From NCBI GenBank assembly GCA_002254805.1, contig NJDW01000009.1:1-8703 (forward strand): a stretch of DNA of 8,703 nt, written 5' to 3'. Shown here in pieces: positions 6,479-8,703 of the stretch (position 1 is its first letter; each line of letters starts with the position of its first letter). The stretch is from Candidatus Pacearchaeota archaeon ex4484_31 (GTDB lineage: Archaea; Nanobdellota; Nanobdellia; Pacearchaeales; UBA284). The translations under genes were made by a program, and so were the position numbers. The notes under the pieces are model-generated. The model searched no databases. It saw nothing but the letters and a program-made list of their open reading frames with translations, and had not been told where the DNA came from.

Positions 6479-7230
6479 AACTGTTCGTTCCTAAGGGCTG
6501 TGAATGGCATGGATATGATTTTGGTTCATTCCTTAACATATGCTGGCATAGATGGCTGTTCATTGCTTTACTTTTTATTGCTCTAGCTTTATGCGTAAGA
6601 ATAAAGGTCTTTGCTGAAGATAGATGGTTTGAAAACCAGTTGATGAAAAAAAGGAAGGAGGCTGCTGAAAAGATAGCAAAGAAGATAGTGAAAAAGATGG
6701 AAAAGAAAGTAGCGAAAGAAAGTGAAAGGAAAATAGCGAAAGCAATAGAGAAAAAGCTAGAACCATCAAGAACAGAGCTTGAAAAGGAAAAGCAAGAAAT
6801 AAGAAAAGCGAGAAGGCTTGAAAAAAAGATCAAGGAACTAGAAAAAAAGTTAGAGGAAAAGAGCTTAACAGAAGAACAGCTAAAAGATACCTTGATGAGA
6901 CTTTTAGAATCAATAAAGTTAAAGAAGGAAGCGAGAGAAAAAGTTGAAAAGAAAGTTAAGGAAAAGATAGATGTAAAAACAATAGATGAAATAAGAAAAA
7001 TGCTAGCAGTAAAACCGATTGCTGTGAAAGCTGAAAAAATAGAGACAGAGTTTGATAGAATAATCAACTTGATAAAGAAAAGTAAGAAAGGAATAAAACT
7101 TTCAGACCTTGCAAAAAAACTGAAGATAGAAAAAGGAAAAGTTATGGAATGGTGTGAAACCCTTGCTGAAAGCAACCTTATAAAGATAGAATATCCTCCG
7201 ATAGGTGAGCCTTTGATAGTGAAAAAATGA
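6475..7230 (+). CDS. Single-pass membrane protein with long coiled coil and C-terminal winged-helix-like domain
   Basis: I recognise no named family. Layout over 251 residues: an N-terminal segment with C9-x2-H12 and C23-x-H25; one membrane helix (27-43); a highly charged coiled coil (about 52-165, Lys/Glu heptad-like); a linker; and a compact C-terminal domain (188-251). That last part reads as a winged helix: EFDRIINLIKKSKKGIKLSD, then LAKKLKIEKGKVMEWCETL, then the wing IKIEYPPIGEPLIV. I recall similar winged-helix modules in other archaeal proteins. Basic residues after the membrane helix suggest that the coiled coil and winged helix are cytoplasmic. In an assembly operon a DNA-binding role is less likely than a scaffold linking the platform to the ATPases, possibly a functional counterpart of archaellum ArlC/D/E; this is inference. 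The start overlaps the preceding stop by 4 nt (ATGA). Confidence 0.85.
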   Translation: MKLFVPKGCEWHGYDFGSFLNICWHRWLFIALLFIALALCVRIKVFAEDRWFENQLMKKRKEAAEKIAKKIVKKMEKKVAKESERKIAKAIEKKLEPSRTELEKEKQEIRKARRLEKKIKELEKKLEEKSLTEEQLKDTLMRLLESIKLKKEAREKVEKKVKEKIDVKTIDEIRKMLAVKPIAVKAEKIETEFDRIINLIKKSKKGIKLSDLAKKLKIEKGKVMEWCETLAESNLIKIEYPPIGEPLIVKK

Positions 7231-7694
7231 AAAAAGGAAAAATAAAAAAGGAAAAAGCTAGAAAAACTAGAAAGGCTCAGATAAGTCTTGAATACATCAT
7301 AGTACTTTCTTTCCTTATCTTAGTAGTTTCAGCTGGAATTGCTTTATCTTATCTCTATTTAGGCAGAACAAAAACACAAATAGCAATCAATACAATCAAT
7401 GAAATAGGAAACAAAATTGTGAGTGAAGCCGAACTGATCTATTTTCTTGGAGAACCAGCAAGGACAACAATAACCGTTTATTTTCCAAAAAATATTGATG
7501 CAATAATTTTCAAGCCTAGCGAAAAGGAAATCATTTTCAATGTAACAACAACAAAAGGAATGAAAGTGCAGCTTGTTTATTCAAGTAAAGTGCCTATAAA
7601 TGGAACAATAACAAAGCCTGAAGGAAAGAAAACTCTTTTGATAAAAGCAGAAAAAACAGCTGTAGGCTTGATCGTGAAGGTTGAAGAAAAGTAA
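7227..7694 (+). CDS. Prepilin with canonical class III signal peptide (candidate major pilin)
   Basis: A long basic head (residues 1-16) ends in KA and is followed by QISLEYIIV. This is the archaeal prepilin motif, with cleavage expected between A17 and Q18 and Glu at +5 (E22). It closely fits the QxSxExxxL pattern of euryarchaeal adhesive pilins, with Val for the final Leu. The hydrophobic helix runs to about residue 45 and would form the filament core. The remaining 110 residues are beta-rich, ending in a strand-dense domain. Two N-glycosylation sequons (N105-V-T and N125-G-T) fit surface exposure. The mature protein would be about 138 residues. The start overlaps the preceding stop by 4 nt, with GTGA 4 nt before the ATG. 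It is the best candidate for the main subunit because its motif is the most canonical and it is the first pilin gene. Confidence 0.9.
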   Translation: MKKGKIKKEKARKTRKAQISLEYIIVLSFLILVVSAGIALSYLYLGRTKTQIAINTINEIGNKIVSEAELIYFLGEPARTTITVYFPKNIDAIIFKPSEKEIIFNVTTTKGMKVQLVYSSKVPINGTITKPEGKKTLLIKAEKTAVGLIVKVEEK

Positions 7695-7701
7695 AGTGAA
7701 A

Positions 7702-8100
7702 ATGTATGAAAAGAAAAAGGCCCAGGGTGCTGTAGAACTAGCAATAGTGATTTCAGCATTGCTCTTAGCTTTTACACTACTTTTGGCTTTCATACAGGCT
7801 GGAGAAAGAAAAACTACCTTAAAGAATGAGTATGAAGCTTTAAGTGATATTGGTTACATCATAAAACAGGAACTTTCTGTTGCTTCAAATGCATTAGATG
7901 GCTATGTAAGAGAATTCAAGCTTCCAGAAAAAGCATATGGTAAAAGCTATAGCATTGATGTAGAAAAAAACAACACATTGATTTTGAAAACAAAAGATGT
8001 TACTTTCCTTATGGTTGTTCCAAGCTTTGTTGGAAATTTTACAAAAGGAATGAACAAAATAGAAAAGATCAACGGAATTATCTATGTAAACAGAGAATGA
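7702..8100 (+). CDS. Second prepilin-like protein, class III signal peptide
   Basis: I place the start at ATG 7702, giving 132 residues. Longer readings from TTG 7681 or GTG 7696 are possible but would add only a few basic residues. The ATG lies 7 nt after the previous stop. The signal is MYEKKKA, then QGAVELAIV: cleavage after A7, Q at +1 and Glu at +5 (E12). A hydrophobic helix follows to about residue 32. The exposed part contains DGYVREFKLPEK (66-77) and a beta-rich tail with LMVVPSFVGNFTKG. From memory, pilin-like proteins of this shape recur in DPANN genomes, though I cannot confirm it here. Two sequons (N90-N-T and N112-F-T) are present. It may be a second major or a minor subunit. Its stop overlaps the next start by 4 nt. 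Confidence 0.85.
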   Translation: MYEKKKAQGAVELAIVISALLLAFTLLLAFIQAGERKTTLKNEYEALSDIGYIIKQELSVASNALDGYVREFKLPEKAYGKSYSIDVEKNNTLILKTKDVTFLMVVPSFVGNFTKGMNKIEKINGIIYVNRE

Positions 8101-8585
8101 AAAAAGAAAAAAAGAAAAAAGCTGAAATCTTTGGAATAGACCTTATAATAGCTTCATTCATCTTTGGAGCAGCAGCAATACTACTTTTTCATTCAGCTTC
8201 AACAAAACCATATTCAGAAACAGAAACGATGCTAAAAGAAGCTGAAAAGCTCTCAAACATTTTGCTTTCTGAAGGCTATCCAAAAGATTGGCAATCAGTT
8301 TCTGAAAATGAAATTAAAATAGTAGGCTTAGGCACTGGAAGAAAAAATGAGATAAGCAAGGAAAAAATGGAAAGGCTTAAACAGCTTGCATCAAATAACT
8401 ATGGACTAACAAAAGAACTTCTATCAATAAGGTATGATTATAACATAAGCATTGTTAATGAAAACAAAAACATTTTAAGCAGTGCTGGAAAACCTCTCGA
8501 AGGAGTTGAAAACATAATAAAGATAACAAGAATTGTGATCTATGAAAAAAAACCAGCATTACTTGAAATTTACCTGATAAAATGA
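8097..8585 (+). CDS. Third prepilin-like protein, variant signal peptide (minor pilin candidate)
   Basis: A basic head KKEKKKKA is followed by EIFGIDLIIASFIFGAAAI, a single hydrophobic helix. This resembles a class III signal, but the acidic residue (D15) is one position later than the usual +5 Glu if cleavage follows A9. Cleavage after E10 would restore +5. The soluble region (about 40-162) is more helical and charged than in the two preceding pilins, with SEGYPKDW (58-65), a GLGTG turn and LLSIRYDYNISI. I recall a similar GYPxxW...YDY pattern in DPANN secreted proteins, but cannot verify family membership. It may be a tip or minor pilin that primes assembly. Both ends overlap neighbouring genes by 4 nt (ATGA). 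Confidence 0.82.
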   Translation: MKKEKKKKAEIFGIDLIIASFIFGAAAILLFHSASTKPYSETETMLKEAEKLSNILLSEGYPKDWQSVSENEIKIVGLGTGRKNEISKEKMERLKQLASNNYGLTKELLSIRYDYNISIVNENKNILSSAGKPLEGVENIIKITRIVIYEKKPALLEIYLIK

Positions 8586-8703
8586 AAAGAGCATACTTCT
8601 TTGTTATCGATGCATTGATTGCTTTACTGATAATTGTTTCAGTCATAGCTTTTTCAACAACAACAAGAACAAGAAAAGAAATAAGCTATACCGAGCTTTT
8701 TAT
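8582..8703 (+). CDS. Fourth prepilin-like protein, N-terminus only (runs off window)
   Basis: The ATG overlaps the previous stop in ATGA. Forty complete codons are visible. A very short head (MKRA) leads into YFFVIDALIALLIIVSVIAF, then TTTRTRKEISYTELF. The ID pair sits at the same spacing from the head Ala as in the preceding gene, so the two probably belong to the same variant prepilin class. It most likely encodes a further minor pilin or membrane-anchored pilin-like protein of the same operon. The 3' end lies beyond the window, so length and folded domain are unknown. Confidence 0.75.
   Translation, partial: MKRAYFFVIDALIALLIIVSVIAFSTTTRTRKEISYTELF

Noticed and set aside
6447..7175. A 242-codon open frame on the minus strand
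   Set aside because: It is antisense to the Lys/Glu-rich coiled-coil gene, and its product is almost only Ser, Phe, Ile and Leu, as expected from reversing AAA/GAA/AAG-rich codons. It has no credible start context.
7681..7701. TTG at 7681 or GTG at 7696 as the start of the second pilin gene
   Set aside because: ATG 7702 follows the upstream stop closely and gives a standard short basic head before the KA/QG cleavage site. The rare-start extensions add only a few Lys-rich residues.
2310..8703. Archaellum operon as the identity of the cluster
   Set aside because: There are two separate single-T2SSF platform proteins instead of one ArlJ, and no ArlC/D/E, ArlF or ArlG is recognised. A Tad/Epd-like pilus fits better, although the KaiC-like gene leaves some doubt.
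1..8703. CRISPR arrays, insertion sequences, attachment sites or other mobile signatures
   Set aside because: I found no regular repeats, transposase or integrase coding, or terminal inverted repeats. Base composition looks uniform by eye, and nothing suggests insertion at the tRNA gene.

Overview
The window looks archaeal and most likely comes from a small-genome DPANN-type lineage (Woesearchaeota, Pacearchaeota, Aenigmarchaeota and their relatives). The DNA is AT-rich. Genes are tightly packed and mostly lack clear Shine-Dalgarno sites. Upstream regions carry archaeal BRE/TATA boxes rather than bacterial -35/-10 elements. The tRNA does not encode its CCA end. The secreted proteins start with archaeal class III (prepilin/archaellin) signal peptides. 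The exact phylum cannot be fixed from this sequence alone.

Left part (1-2121), ordinary chromosomal context: the start of a prepilin-like gene running off the left edge (minus strand), tRNA-Val(GAC) (minus), an unrecognised 128-residue soluble protein (minus), a compact DHH/DHHA1 phosphoesterase (plus), and an unrecognised 130-residue helical protein (minus) that converges on the DHH gene with 2 nt between stops. The 188-nt gap at 2122-2309 is a divergent promoter region with a TTTATAAA box facing each way.

Right part (2310-8703, continuing off the edge), one long plus-strand operon for a type IV pilus-like filament. In order: secretion/assembly ATPase (GspE/TadA/ArlI superfamily); two separate T2SSF/TadC-type membrane platform proteins; a KaiC/RecA-like ATPase similar in type to archaellum ArlH; an unusual single-pass membrane protein with a long charged coiled coil and a C-terminal winged-helix-like domain; then four prepilin-like proteins in tandem, the last truncated by the window edge. 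Four of the later junctions are 4-nt ATGA stop/start overlaps, which implies translational coupling.

How the genes likely work together: the hexameric ATPase powers extraction or insertion of processed pilins through the two-subunit TadB/TadC-like platform. The KaiC-like protein would be a second nucleotide-binding component at the platform base. The coiled-coil/winged-helix protein is a candidate cytoplasmic scaffold or adaptor. The four prepilins would supply major and minor filament subunits. No prepilin peptidase is visible, so it must be encoded elsewhere or further downstream. Combining a split Tad/Epd-style platform with an ArlH-type ATPase and the coiled-coil/winged-helix protein is the most interesting feature of the window.
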